DNA of 9,643 nucleotides, from the NCBI GenBank assembly GCA_018303645.1, contig JAGVXR010000018.1, forward strand, positions 1 to 9,643. Reading direction: 5' to 3'. The stretch's first letter is position 1. Each line of letters opens with the position of its first letter. This DNA comes from Candidatus Woesearchaeota archaeon. Its GTDB lineage: Archaea > Nanobdellota > Nanobdellia > Woesearchaeales > GW2011-AR4. The notes beneath the pieces were generated by a model. It had not been told where the DNA came from. It saw only the letters and a program-made list of their open reading frames with translations, and ran no database searches. This document shows positions 1 through 5,662 of the stretch, piece after piece. Both the position numbers and the translations under genes were made by a program.

Positions 1-585
1 ATAATCCGTTATTTTGAAAAACCACTGCTCGAGGAATGTTTCAGTCACATCGGTTGAGCAGCGCCAGCATTTTCCGTCAACAACCTGCTCGTTTGCAAGT
101 ACAGTATTGCATGAGGGGCACCAGTTGACAGCAGCCTTTTTCTTGTATGCAAGCCCTTTTTCGTAGAATTTCAAAAAAATCCACTGGTTCCATGTATAGT
201 AATTTTGCCACAGGCTTGCAATCTCCCTGTCCCAATCATAAGAAAAGCCCATTTCTTTCTGCTGCTGCCTGATTGTATTCATGTTGGTTATGGTCCATTT
301 TTCAGGGTCGATGCCGTGCTTTATTGCTGCATTTTCTGCAGGCAGCCCAAATGCATCATAGCCCATTGGATAAAGAACATTAAAGCCCTGCATTCGCTTG
401 TACCTTGCCAATGCGTCTCCAATGGAGTAATTTCTCAAATGCCCCATGTGCAGACGCTCGGAAGGGTAAGGATACATTTCCAAACAATAGAACTTCTTCT
501 TTTTAGGGTCTTCTTTTACCTTGAAAATCTGCTTTTCTTCCCACTTATTCTGCCATTTCCTGGCAATTTCCCTGAAATCTACCAT
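1..585 (-). CDS. leuS: Leucyl-tRNA synthetase, bacterial type, N-terminal part (cut by window edge)
   Basis: Class I aminoacyl-tRNA synthetase that charges tRNA-Leu in the cytoplasm. 195 codons are visible from the ATG at 585 to the window edge with no stop, so this is the N-terminal catalytic region only. The signature HMGH is at residues 46-49 after EMYPYPSERL, followed by YDAFGLPAENAA at 76-87. A zinc-binding insert is seen as NWCPSC (154-159) and CWRC (173-176), with TVLANEQV between. DAFGLPAENAA and VLANEQV are hallmarks of bacterial/organellar LeuRS. Archaeal/eukaryotic LeuRS instead carries HVGH and a WHITG-type segment, so this gene looks bacterial in origin. The editing domain, KMSKS loop and tRNA-binding C-terminus lie outside. 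A TATA-like box at 609-617 predicts a start close to the ATG, so the mRNA may be nearly leaderless. The downstream gene on this strand is not visible. Confidence 0.95.
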   Translation of the reverse strand, partial: MVDFREIARKWQNKWEEKQIFKVKEDPKKKKFYCLEMYPYPSERLHMGHLRNYSIGDALARYKRMQGFNVLYPMGYDAFGLPAENAAIKHGIDPEKWTITNMNTIRQQQKEMGFSYDWDREIASLWQNYYTWNQWIFLKFYEKGLAYKKKAAVNWCPSCNTVLANEQVVDGKCWRCSTDVTETFLEQWFFKITDY

Positions 586-608
586 AATGAGAAAGTTTTA
601 TATTGTGA

Positions 609-617
609 TTTTTAAAG
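609..617 (-). promoter_or_regulatory. TATA-like box for leuS
   Basis: On the minus strand the sequence reads CTTTAAAAA. Its centre is about 25 nt upstream of position 588, which would place transcription start 0-5 nt before the leuS ATG at 585. A second AT-rich word (ATATAAAA, about 596-603) is too close to the ATG to act as its TATA box. This is assigned from motif and spacing alone. Confidence 0.45.
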
Positions 618-634
618 ATTGTGCATAATACAAT

Positions 635-1126
635 TTATCTAATTACTTTATAATGTAATTGCACTAATCCATTTTCGAAAATTTTATGGTTTGTCAATTC
701 CAATTTTGTCTCTTTTGTACCAACAAATAATGGGGTTCTTGGGTGAACTGAAATTATTATTTCATCAAGCAAATAATTGTCAAGAAAGATTTTAACTATT
801 TCTCCACCTCCCACAAGCCATATATTTTTTCCGCTTTGTTTTATAAGTTTTTTAGAAAAATTGGCAACATCATATACAAAATCAACATTTTCATCTTTTA
901 AATTTTTGCTTCTTGTAAAGACAAAAACTTTCTTATCTTTGAAAGGATATTCTTCAAATTCCTTTGATTTTTGGTAAGTTTTGTTCCCGACTAAAACAGT
1001 ATCTATAGATTTATAGAATTCTTTATAACCATAATCATTGTCCATGAACAACCAATCTATTGATTGATCTATTCTTGCGATGAATCCATCAAGACTCGAT
1101 GCAATGAATAAAATTATTTTTCTCAT
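635..1126 (-). CDS. RibD C-terminal/dihydrofolate reductase-like NADPH-dependent reductase
   Basis: 163-residue stand-alone member of the DHFR-like fold (RibD_C family, COG0262). Such enzymes reduce pterin- or flavin-precursor substrates with NADPH; the substrate here cannot be told from sequence. Visible family motifs are the N-terminal strand and loop ASSLDGFIA (9-17), the VLVGNKTYQ segment (44-52), the glycine-rich NADPH-binding IWLVGGGEIVKIFL (102-115) and the closing DEIIISVHP (121-129). Length fits single-domain bacterial YwjB/YyaP-like proteins, without the deaminase domain of full RibD. The ATG at 1126 lies 2 nt after the stop of the Sfm1-like gene, so the two form an operon. The gene looks richer in A+T and AAA/ATT codons than the ribosomal genes alongside, and the family is common in bacteria, so transfer is plausible but not shown. 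Confidence 0.85.
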   Translation of the reverse strand: MRKIILFIASSLDGFIARIDQSIDWLFMDNDYGYKEFYKSIDTVLVGNKTYQKSKEFEEYPFKDKKVFVFTRSKNLKDENVDFVYDVANFSKKLIKQSGKNIWLVGGGEIVKIFLDNYLLDEIIISVHPRTPLFVGTKETKLELTNHKIFENGLVQLHYKVIR

Positions 1127-1128
1127 TT

Positions 1129-1704
1129 TTAAAACTCTTTTCTCTTCCTCAAATACTCAACCAGCTTTTCATTAATTATCAACTTTTTTCCATCAACAAC
1201 ATACCTGAAAGGAAGAGTTACACTTTCGTTATCATTTACTTCAATCTTCAATTCATCAACAAACTTGAAATCACTTAATTTTTTTCCTCCTAAAATCCTT
1301 TTTGCAACATAAACAGCAGTGTCTGTCGGCATCTGCTTTCTGCCAAGGTTTCTCGATTCAAATTTTATTTTATGTTTTTTTAGATTCTTAATTAAGATAT
1401 TTGTCCTATTTTTTGCAGGGCTGTCGCCAAGAATGCCTCCGAAAACAAAATACTTGAATTTGCTTTGGTCTTTTGCTGTTAATGCTTTTCCAGCATATTG
1501 CGATAAAATACAAATCCTCTCAAATCCAAGTTCAGAAATGCTTTTTTCATAAACAGTTCCGTATTTTTTTAATTTATTTGCATCTTTTTTGTTAATGCTT
1601 GTGAATATTGCACCGTCTTTGTCAACAATTTCAGAAATATGCCTGTACTCAATTAAACACCATTTATAAAGTTCAGGTTCAAGATGTTCTATAATAAACT
1701 TCAT
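1129..1704 (-). CDS. Sfm1-family SPOUT methyltransferase (DUF431/COG2428)
   Basis: Probable SAM-dependent methyltransferase of the SPOUT (trefoil-knot) class. The closest protein I can recall is yeast Sfm1, which methylates an arginine of ribosomal protein uS3; archaeal members were long annotated as predicted RNA methylases. Conserved stretches are MKFIIEHLEP at the start, YFVFGGILGDSPAKNRT (85-101), the knot segment LGRKQMPTDTA (120-130) and TLPFRYVV (163-170). I place the start at 1704 (191 residues) because family members begin MKxIIEH. An in-frame ATG at 1761 would add 19 residues with no family counterpart, reading through a predicted TATA box and a hairpin region. It is followed 2 nt later by the RibD-C-like reductase. 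The substrate, whether uS3 arginine or RNA, is inferred from homology only. Confidence 0.85.
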   Translation of the reverse strand: MKFIIEHLEPELYKWCLIEYRHISEIVDKDGAIFTSINKKDANKLKKYGTVYEKSISELGFERICILSQYAGKALTAKDQSKFKYFVFGGILGDSPAKNRTNILIKNLKKHKIKFESRNLGRKQMPTDTAVYVAKRILGGKKLSDFKFVDELKIEVNDNESVTLPFRYVVDGKKLIINEKLVEYLRKRKEF

Positions 1705-1719
1705 TTGATTGTTTAATAA

Positions 1720-1735
1720 CTTTAAATTTAAAAAA
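1720..1735 (-). promoter_or_regulatory. TATA-like region for the Sfm1-like/reductase operon
   Basis: On the minus strand the sequence reads TTTTTTAAATTTAAAG. A TATA box here predicts initiation near 1700-1706, at the ATG at 1704, which supports that start and a leaderless mRNA. The same T-run could end transcription of the element upstream. Confidence 0.45.
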
Positions 1736-1814
1736 TCGTGCTTCCCAGTCACTGCATTCATGATGTGGGAACCCAGCAGTGCTGCAAACGCAGGTTTCCT
1801 TCATCGCGATTGCA
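1730..1814 (-). ncRNA. Candidate structured small RNA between rpoN and the Sfm1-like gene
   Basis: A GC-rich, highly foldable island in an otherwise AT-rich intergenic region. On the minus strand it holds the hairpin CTGC-GTTT-GCAG, followed at once by CACTGC pairing with GCAGTG across a 20-nt loop, and it ends in a run of six T. An alternative pairing joins GGGAACC (1768-1774) with GGTTTCC (1793-1799); it is better matched on the plus strand, where a G-U pair replaces an A-C mismatch. A TATA-like word lies 25 nt upstream of the predicted 5' end. No C/D box pair or convincing H/ACA architecture was found, and no named family was recognised. It could instead be an unexpressed relic. Strand and ends are inferred. 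Confidence 0.25.
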
Positions 1815-1833
1815 TCTAAAGGAAGCTCTTGGA

Positions 1834-1843
1834 TTGTTTAAAT
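1834..1843 (-). promoter_or_regulatory. TATA-like box upstream of the 1730-1814 element
   Basis: AATTTAAACA on the minus strand, within an A/T-rich flank. Spacing predicts a start near 1814, just before the foldable island. Motif-based only. Confidence 0.3.
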
Positions 1844-1870
1844 TATTTATTTTTGAAATGGTTATTGAGT

Positions 1871-1896
1871 CTAATAAAAGAATTATAAAAAACAAA
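1871..1896 (-). terminator. U-rich terminator after rpoN
   Basis: Directly after the rpoN stop codon the minus strand reads TTTGTTTTTTATAATTC and then TTTTATTAG. This is a T-rich tract without a strong stem, as expected for archaeal intrinsic termination. It would close the ribosomal protein operon. Confidence 0.45.
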
Positions 1897-2094
1897 TCAA
1901 AATTTCTTGAACTGCGCTGCAGTATCTATCAAGTCAACGTGCCCCAAAAACATTGCCCTGCAGCAGTATCTCTGCAATCCAATCTCGTCAAGTATTTTTT
2001 TCCTTTCTTCACCTTTGCCGGCTCTTTCCTGGAATTGCTCCCATAAATGCGCAATCGGCTTGCCGCAGCTCCAGCAACGAATTGGTATTATCAT
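1897..2094 (-). CDS. rpoN: DNA-directed RNA polymerase subunit N (Rpo10/Rpb10)
   Basis: Small zinc-binding subunit of archaeal RNA polymerase, located on the assembly platform with RpoD, RpoL and RpoP. At 65 residues it matches the family length. The zinc site CWSC is at residues 7-10 and the atypical adjacent pair CC at 44-45 within RYCC. The signature HVDLID is at 52-57. The start at 2094 is fixed by the MIIPIRC opening and by a strong Shine-Dalgarno GGAGGT 4 nt upstream. It is the last gene of the operon, beginning 10 nt after the rps9 stop. In many archaea rpoK and rps2 follow; here a T-rich tract and unrelated genes follow instead. Confidence 0.97.
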   Translation of the reverse strand: MIIPIRCWSCGKPIAHLWEQFQERAGKGEERKKILDEIGLQRYCCRAMFLGHVDLIDTAAQFKKF

Positions 2095-2098
2095 TTTG

Positions 2099-2104
2099 AC
2101 CTCC
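2099..2104 (-). promoter_or_regulatory. Shine-Dalgarno site of rpoN
   Basis: GGAGGT directly follows the rps9 stop codon, with 4 nt before the rpoN ATG. It is the clearest ribosome binding site seen in the window and indicates anti-SD-dependent initiation on internal operon genes, alongside probable leaderless starts elsewhere. Confidence 0.75.
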
Positions 2105-2506
2105 TTAACGATAACTCTTTTGAACTTTTGCCCTTGCCTGCCCGTGCCTGTTTGGCTTTGCAGGCTCTTTCCTCCTTACATCAGCGACAAGAAGATTCCT
2201 GTCGTAATTCAAAAACACATCCTTCAATTTATCGCCTTTTGCAAAGTTCACCAATGCCTTTGCAATCGCCAGCCTTGAGGCTTCTGCCTGGCCTGTTATT
2301 CCGCCGCCTGAAACATTAACGTCAATATCAACCTTGCCAGCCACATCGCCAGCCAGTATCAATGGCTCGAGCAGTTTAAGCATGGATGTTTTCTGTCCTA
2401 TCAAATTTACAGGTATCTTGTTGATTCTCACTATTCCGCTTCCCTGCTTTAAAGTTGCCCTTGCAATTGCAGTCTTCCTTTTTCCTGATGTGTGCAGATT
2501 TTTCAT
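2105..2506 (-). CDS. rps9: 30S ribosomal protein uS9
   Basis: Small-subunit head protein whose C-terminal tail reaches the P-site tRNA. The start at 2506 (133 residues) gives the usual opening before SGKRKTAIARATL (7-19). It overlaps the rpl13 stop by ATGA, a typical coupled start; an upstream in-frame ATG at 2527 would only add residues inside rpl13. GGGITGQAEASRLAIAKAL at 67-85 is the family core. The C-terminus KSYR is the conserved basic tail that contacts tRNA. It is followed directly by the rpoN Shine-Dalgarno. Confidence 0.97.
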   Translation of the reverse strand: MKNLHTSGKRKTAIARATLKQGSGIVRINKIPVNLIGQKTSMLKLLEPLILAGDVAGKVDIDVNVSGGGITGQAEASRLAIAKALVNFAKGDKLKDVFLNYDRNLLVADVRRKEPAKPNRHGQARAKVQKSYR

Positions 2507-2916
2507 TTTAAGCCCGTTGCCTTGCATATATCCTTAACTTTTAAATAATCCGTTGAGTGCAGCTTTTCTGCTCCAGACCCGTCAATCCTAAATGCCTTCT
2601 CATTTTTCAGGCCTTCTGGCACCCCGATATGACACATTATGTTCCTGAAAGTGTCCCTTCCACGGGCTTTTTTAAAAGGAAGCATTCCCCTTATAGCCCT
2701 TCTGACAAACATGTCGGGCCTCCTGTAAAAGAATGGGGCTTTTGTAGGCGCTTTCCTGTGAACCCTTGTTATATATTGACCTATTATTGCATGCCTTTTC
2801 CCGCTTACAACAGCATCTTCGCAGTTTATGATATCCACTTTGTTGCCCAGCAAAGCCTGCTTAGCTGCGTAACTGCCCAGTCTTCCTAAAATTGTATCTT
2901 TAGCGTCTATAATCAT
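2503..2916 (-). CDS. rpl13: 50S ribosomal protein uL13
   Basis: Large-subunit protein that binds 23S rRNA early in assembly. It is 137 residues, archaeal in length and style. It opens IIDAKDTILGRLGSYAAK (2-19), carries RRPDMFVRRAIRGMLP (65-80), the conserved basic surface, and continues PFKKARGRDTF (80-90). The ATG at 2916 is 6 nt after the rpl18e stop. The 3' end overlaps rps9 by 4 nt (ATGA), suggesting translational coupling, which suits stoichiometric output. Confidence 0.97.
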   Translation of the reverse strand: MIIDAKDTILGRLGSYAAKQALLGNKVDIINCEDAVVSGKRHAIIGQYITRVHRKAPTKAPFFYRRPDMFVRRAIRGMLPFKKARGRDTFRNIMCHIGVPEGLKNEKAFRIDGSGAEKLHSTDYLKVKDICKATGLK

Positions 2917-2922
2917 TTTAGC

Positions 2923-3285
2923 TCATCCAATAATTCTTATACCTTTTCCACTCGGGTTTTCCTTGCTTAATTCCAGCAATGGAATGATTTTAGCTCCAAC
3001 TTTCTCTATCTTTTCCTTTGCACCATTTGAAAACTGGAATGCTGAAATTATGAGTTTATGCTCTAAATCGCCTGCTCCAAGGACTTTCCCCGGCACTACA
3101 ATAACTTCATTTTCCTTTGTGTACCTGCTTATGCTTGACAAATTTACAACCCTTCTTTGCCTTGTGGGCTTCTCCAAGTCATTCGCAACCCTCTTCCACA
3201 AATTTATGGAGCGCTCACTGCTTCTTTTCCTGAGCTCCCTAATTACGCTCTGCAAAATCTGGTTTGATGGCCCTGTTCTTTTCAT
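2923..3285 (-). CDS. rpl18e: 50S ribosomal protein uL18e family (L18e)
   Basis: Large-subunit protein of the archaeal/eukaryotic L18e family, related in fold to L15 and absent from bacteria, so it is strong evidence for an archaeon. It is 120 residues, starting MKRTGPSNQILQSVI. The WKRVANDLEKPTRQRRVVNL segment is at about 30-49, VVPGKVLGAGDL at 63-74, and the C-terminus is GKGIRIIG. It begins 29 nt after the embedded tRNA-Leu, with an A-rich spacer that has no obvious Shine-Dalgarno, so it is probably translated from the transcript left after the tRNA is cut out. Confidence 0.96.
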   Translation of the reverse strand: MKRTGPSNQILQSVIRELRKRSSERSINLWKRVANDLEKPTRQRRVVNLSSISRYTKENEVIVVPGKVLGAGDLEHKLIISAFQFSNGAKEKIEKVGAKIIPLLELSKENPSGKGIRIIG

Positions 3286-3314
3286 TTTATTTTTGATATT
3301 TTTTATTGGAATGA

Positions 3315-3400
3315 TGCGGGGGACGTGATTTGAACACGCGCACCCACTAAGGGACTAGCCCCTCAAGCTAGCACGTTTGACCAAGCTCCGCCACCCCCGC
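3315..3400 (-). tRNA. tRNA-Leu (anticodon GAG)
   Basis: 86-nt class II tRNA. The acceptor stem GCGGGGG/CCCCCGC is perfect, with discriminator A at 3315 and no encoded CCA. The D loop contains TTGGTC. The anticodon stem CTAGC/GCTAG encloses the loop TTGAGGG, giving anticodon GAG for CUU/CUC codons. A long variable arm pairs CCC with GGG, as expected for leucine. The T arm is GCGTG-TTCAAAT-CACGT. No intron is seen. It lies 13 nt after the rpoD stop and 29 nt before rpl18e on the same strand, so it is most likely processed from the operon transcript. A leucine tRNA at this place in the operon is, as I recall, also found in haloarchaea. Confidence 0.97.
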
Positions 3401-3413
3401 GTTATAAGGGGGT

Positions 3414-4208
3414 TCATTTAGCCTTCTTCAATTCCTCTACAAGCTCGTCAAGCTGCTCGTCAAAAATGTCTATGGCATTGTTGATAATGTCCTTGCAGCT
3501 CAACTGGCCGAATGACTCTACGTAAAAAACAAAGTCTGTGCTGCTGGCAGTGACTTTCACGTTTTTGTCTATCTCTGAAAAATCCAGCGACAAGTCGCAG
3601 TCAAGCACCCTGTCCTTGTTTATCACCAGCTTCCTGTCTTTTATCTCGAAAATATTGTTGTGGTCCACTTCTATTATGGCTTCGGGATTTTTGACATCGC
3701 CTGTAATCTCTACAATGGGCCTGTATTTGTAGTAGACATGGCACGGGCTCCATTTTGTGTGCTGCCTGCCATTGCCAAGCACTGCTGTAGCTTCCAGCTC
3801 CAAAGACTGCCCTTTCAGCAGCTTGACAATCGGCGTGTCGCCGTAAACCGGCTTGACAGCAGGATCCTTGCTTTTTATCTCTGAGGCATAAACATTGCCT
3901 GTCTTTGAAGCCCGCAGCACCATCTTTAAGCTGCAGCGGTTGCAGCCTTTGCTTTCGCATTTGCACTTATCCGGCAGATTGTAGGATTTCAAGTCAGTCT
4001 TTAAAGGAAGCAAGCCGAGCCTGTGGGCAACGACCTCATCATAAAGTATTGAATTGTTCTTGCTGAATTCAACATCCTCAATGGCCATTGTAGGCACTTC
4101 ATCTATCATAAGGCGCCTTAGTGTATTTGCATATACATGATCTGAGTCTTTCAAAATAAAAGAAAGCTTTCCCTGCTCCTTATTGTTTTCTAAAATCCTT
4201 ATTTCCAT
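3414..4208 (-). CDS. rpoD: DNA-directed RNA polymerase subunit D (Rpo3/Rpb3)
   Basis: Assembly-platform subunit of archaeal RNA polymerase, equivalent to eukaryotic Rpb3 and bacterial alpha; it pairs with RpoL and binds RpoN. 264 residues. The dimerisation domain has NTLRRLMIDEVPTMAIEDVE (28-47) and HRLGLLPL (62-69). A four-cysteine cluster at C82, C84, C89 and C92 resembles the Rpb3 zinc site. GNGRQHTKWSPC is at 145-156, and the C-terminal dimer helix begins near ESFGQL (231 onward). In the extra domain (about 164-204) only one cysteine, C204, is present, so the [4Fe-4S] ferredoxin-like cluster of some archaeal RpoD proteins is absent. The start at 4208 is 3 nt after rps11, with GGAGG upstream. 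Confidence 0.96.
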   Translation of the reverse strand: MEIRILENNKEQGKLSFILKDSDHVYANTLRRLMIDEVPTMAIEDVEFSKNNSILYDEVVAHRLGLLPLKTDLKSYNLPDKCKCESKGCNRCSLKMVLRASKTGNVYASEIKSKDPAVKPVYGDTPIVKLLKGQSLELEATAVLGNGRQHTKWSPCHVYYKYRPIVEITGDVKNPEAIIEVDHNNIFEIKDRKLVINKDRVLDCDLSLDFSEIDKNVKVTASSTDFVFYVESFGQLSCKDIINNAIDIFDEQLDELVEELKKAK

Positions 4209-4211
4209 AGC

Positions 4212-4610
4212 CTAAACCCTCCTTCCCCTTCTGCCGCCTTTTTTCCTGCACCCGTCATGCGGCAACGGAGTCACCTCTTCTATAATGCCTATCCTCAAGC
4301 CCATTCTTGACAATGCCCTTATTGCAGCCTGCGCTCCAGGCCCGGGGCTTGTAGGCCCGTTATGCCCTCCCGGAGCCTTTATCTTTACATGAATTCCTGT
4401 AATCCCTTTGTATATTGCTATTTCAGCAGCTTTTTTTGCGGCTATCATCGCAGCTGTTGGCGAGCCTTCCATCCTGTCGCTTTTAACAACCATGCCGCCT
4501 GAGCCTACTGCAAGCGTCTCTGTGCCGGTTATGTCTGTGATATGGATGATTGTATTGTTGTATGATGCGTATATGTGCGCTATTCCCCACCTTTGCTGCC
4601 TTTGCTCCAT
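4212..4610 (-). CDS. rps11: 30S ribosomal protein uS11
   Basis: Platform protein of the small subunit near the mRNA exit and 16S 3' end. It is 132 residues, archaeal length. WGIAHIYASYNNTIIHITDI (8-27) is the conserved N-terminal strand region. The loop GPGAQAAIRAL is at 90-100, and the tail PHDGCRKKGGRRGRRV is the usual basic end. It starts 3 nt after rps4 and ends 3 nt before rpoD, in the standard archaeal order. Confidence 0.97.
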   Translation of the reverse strand: MEQRQQRWGIAHIYASYNNTIIHITDITGTETLAVGSGGMVVKSDRMEGSPTAAMIAAKKAAEIAIYKGITGIHVKIKAPGGHNGPTSPGPGAQAAIRALSRMGLRIGIIEEVTPLPHDGCRKKGGRRGRRV

Positions 4611-4613
4611 TTT

Positions 4614-5132
4614 TTACTTTGCCTCTGCTTTTTGCTCTTTAACCTCGTTTGCCAAGCTTATTGAATGCACCATTCTGATTTTTGGCTCTTCCTCAATCGA
4701 AACAAGATAAGAAGGGGTTGTTATCTTCCTGCTGCCAACCGCTACATGCTCGTGCGTGATAAACTGCCTTGCCTGCCGCATGGTCTTTGCCAGCTGCTTC
4801 TTGCACACCAGTGTCTGCAGTCTTCTTTCCAAAATATTTTTCAGCCTGAGGTTCAGCACATCCTCGACCTTTGAGTCTTTTTTCAGCAATCCAAGCATGT
4901 AAAGCCTTTGGAGCAGCTGCTTTTTTTCAATTTCTGATTGTGATGTTCTCTCCCCGATTATTGTCTTTGCCCTGTGAAGGAACTTCTTAAGCAGGGAGTC
5001 CATTTTCCAGACTTCATACTTTCTCCTCAGCCCATACTCTTTCAATATCTTCTTCTCTTCTTCTATCCTTTCTTTCTGCCACGGATGAGACGGCGTTGAG
5101 AATTTTTTCCTTTGCCTTTTTGGATCTCCCAT
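4614..5132 (-). CDS. rps4: 30S ribosomal protein uS4
   Basis: 16S rRNA primary binder at the mRNA entry side. 172 residues. The N-terminus MGDPKRQRKKFSTPSHPW is typical of archaeal and eukaryotic S4/S9e and lacks the zinc cysteines of some bacterial homologues. The S4 RNA-binding domain spans about 102-146 (ERRLQTLV, then RQARQFITHEHVAV). The C-terminus is short and lysine/glutamate-rich. The ATG at 5132 is 2 nt after the rps13 stop. Confidence 0.97.
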   Translation of the reverse strand: MGDPKRQRKKFSTPSHPWQKERIEEEKKILKEYGLRRKYEVWKMDSLLKKFLHRAKTIIGERTSQSEIEKKQLLQRLYMLGLLKKDSKVEDVLNLRLKNILERRLQTLVCKKQLAKTMRQARQFITHEHVAVGSRKITTPSYLVSIEEEPKIRMVHSISLANEVKEQKAEAK

Positions 5133-5134
5133 TG

Positions 5135-5620
5135 TTAAACCCTTCCTGCCCTTGAGCCTTCTTTTCTTTTGACACCCATAACTTTGCCCTTGTTTCTCCT
5201 GAAGTTTGACCTTGTCCTTTGCCCACGGACAGGAAGCCCAAGTATATGCCTCACTCCCTTGTAGGATTTTATCTTTTTCATCATCTTGATGTCATTTTCC
5301 TGCGTAAAAGTCAAGTTTGTTCCGTTTAAGTGCTTGTTTGTTCCGTCTTCCGGATCCCTTTTCCTGTTGAACAGCCACTCAGGAATCCTGAATTTTGAAG
5401 GCTCTTTTATGATATCATCTATTTTTGCAGCCTCATCTTCTGTAAGATAGCCTGTCTTTTTTGTTTTTTCAATGCCTGCAACGCTGCAAATGGCATTCGA
5501 GAACATGAAATTGATGCCCTTGATTTTTGTAAGAGAATTGTGCACCAGCTTGTTTCCATCTAGATCGGTGTTTGCAATCCTTACGAAATACTTAAGTTCC
5601 TGCTTTTGCTCTTCTGGCAT
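5135..5620 (-). CDS. rps13: 30S ribosomal protein uS13
   Basis: Head protein that bridges to the large subunit and contacts P-site tRNA. 161 residues, close to archaeal S13/S18e length. FVRIANTDLDGNK (12-24) and the helix-two-turn-helix region are followed by GVRHILGLPVRGQRT (122-136), the RNA-binding signature, and a basic tail ending SRAGRV. It is the first gene of the operon. A TATA box at 5643-5656 lies at the correct distance for a leader of only a few nucleotides. Confidence 0.97.
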   Translation of the reverse strand: MPEEQKQELKYFVRIANTDLDGNKLVHNSLTKIKGINFMFSNAICSVAGIEKTKKTGYLTEDEAAKIDDIIKEPSKFRIPEWLFNRKRDPEDGTNKHLNGTNLTFTQENDIKMMKKIKSYKGVRHILGLPVRGQRTRSNFRRNKGKVMGVKRKEGSRAGRV

Positions 5621-5642
5621 TTTAATTGGAGTTTTTAATGAA

Positions 5643-5656
5643 TTTATTTATATTTT
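5643..5656 (-). promoter_or_regulatory. TATA box of the ribosomal protein/RNA polymerase operon
   Basis: AAAATATAAATAAA on the minus strand, with purines just upstream (GAAAA) as a possible BRE. The centre near 5650 predicts initiation around 5625, five nt before the rps13 ATG. It fits the archaeal promoter consensus and is the only good candidate upstream of the operon. Confidence 0.7.
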
Positions 5657-5662
5657 CAATCA

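Noticed and set aside
205..615. Plus-strand open frame of 136 codons
   Set aside because: It is the antisense of leuS; the minus strand encodes an unmistakable synthetase across it.
1705..1761. Longer start for the Sfm1-like protein
   Set aside because: The 19 added residues have no counterpart in the family and would cover the predicted TATA box; MKFIIEH is the family start.
1740..1814. C/D box or H/ACA guide RNA
   Set aside because: GCGATGA and TCATGAA resemble C and C' boxes, but no CTGA D boxes or terminal stem follow. ACA after GGTTCCC is suggestive, but the enclosed 19 nt is too short for a pseudouridylation pocket and K-turn.
1738..2046. Plus-strand open frame of about 100 codons across the rpoN region
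   Set aside because: Overlaps rpoN, the T-rich tract and the foldable island; no family resemblance and no ribosome binding site.
2507..2527. Upstream ATG for uS9
   Set aside because: Lies within rpl13; the ATGA overlap at 2506 gives the normal uS9 N-terminus.
3601..3966. Minus-strand open frame of 121 codons inside rpoD
   Set aside because: Different frame of rpoD; low-complexity Q/R/C-rich product without homology.
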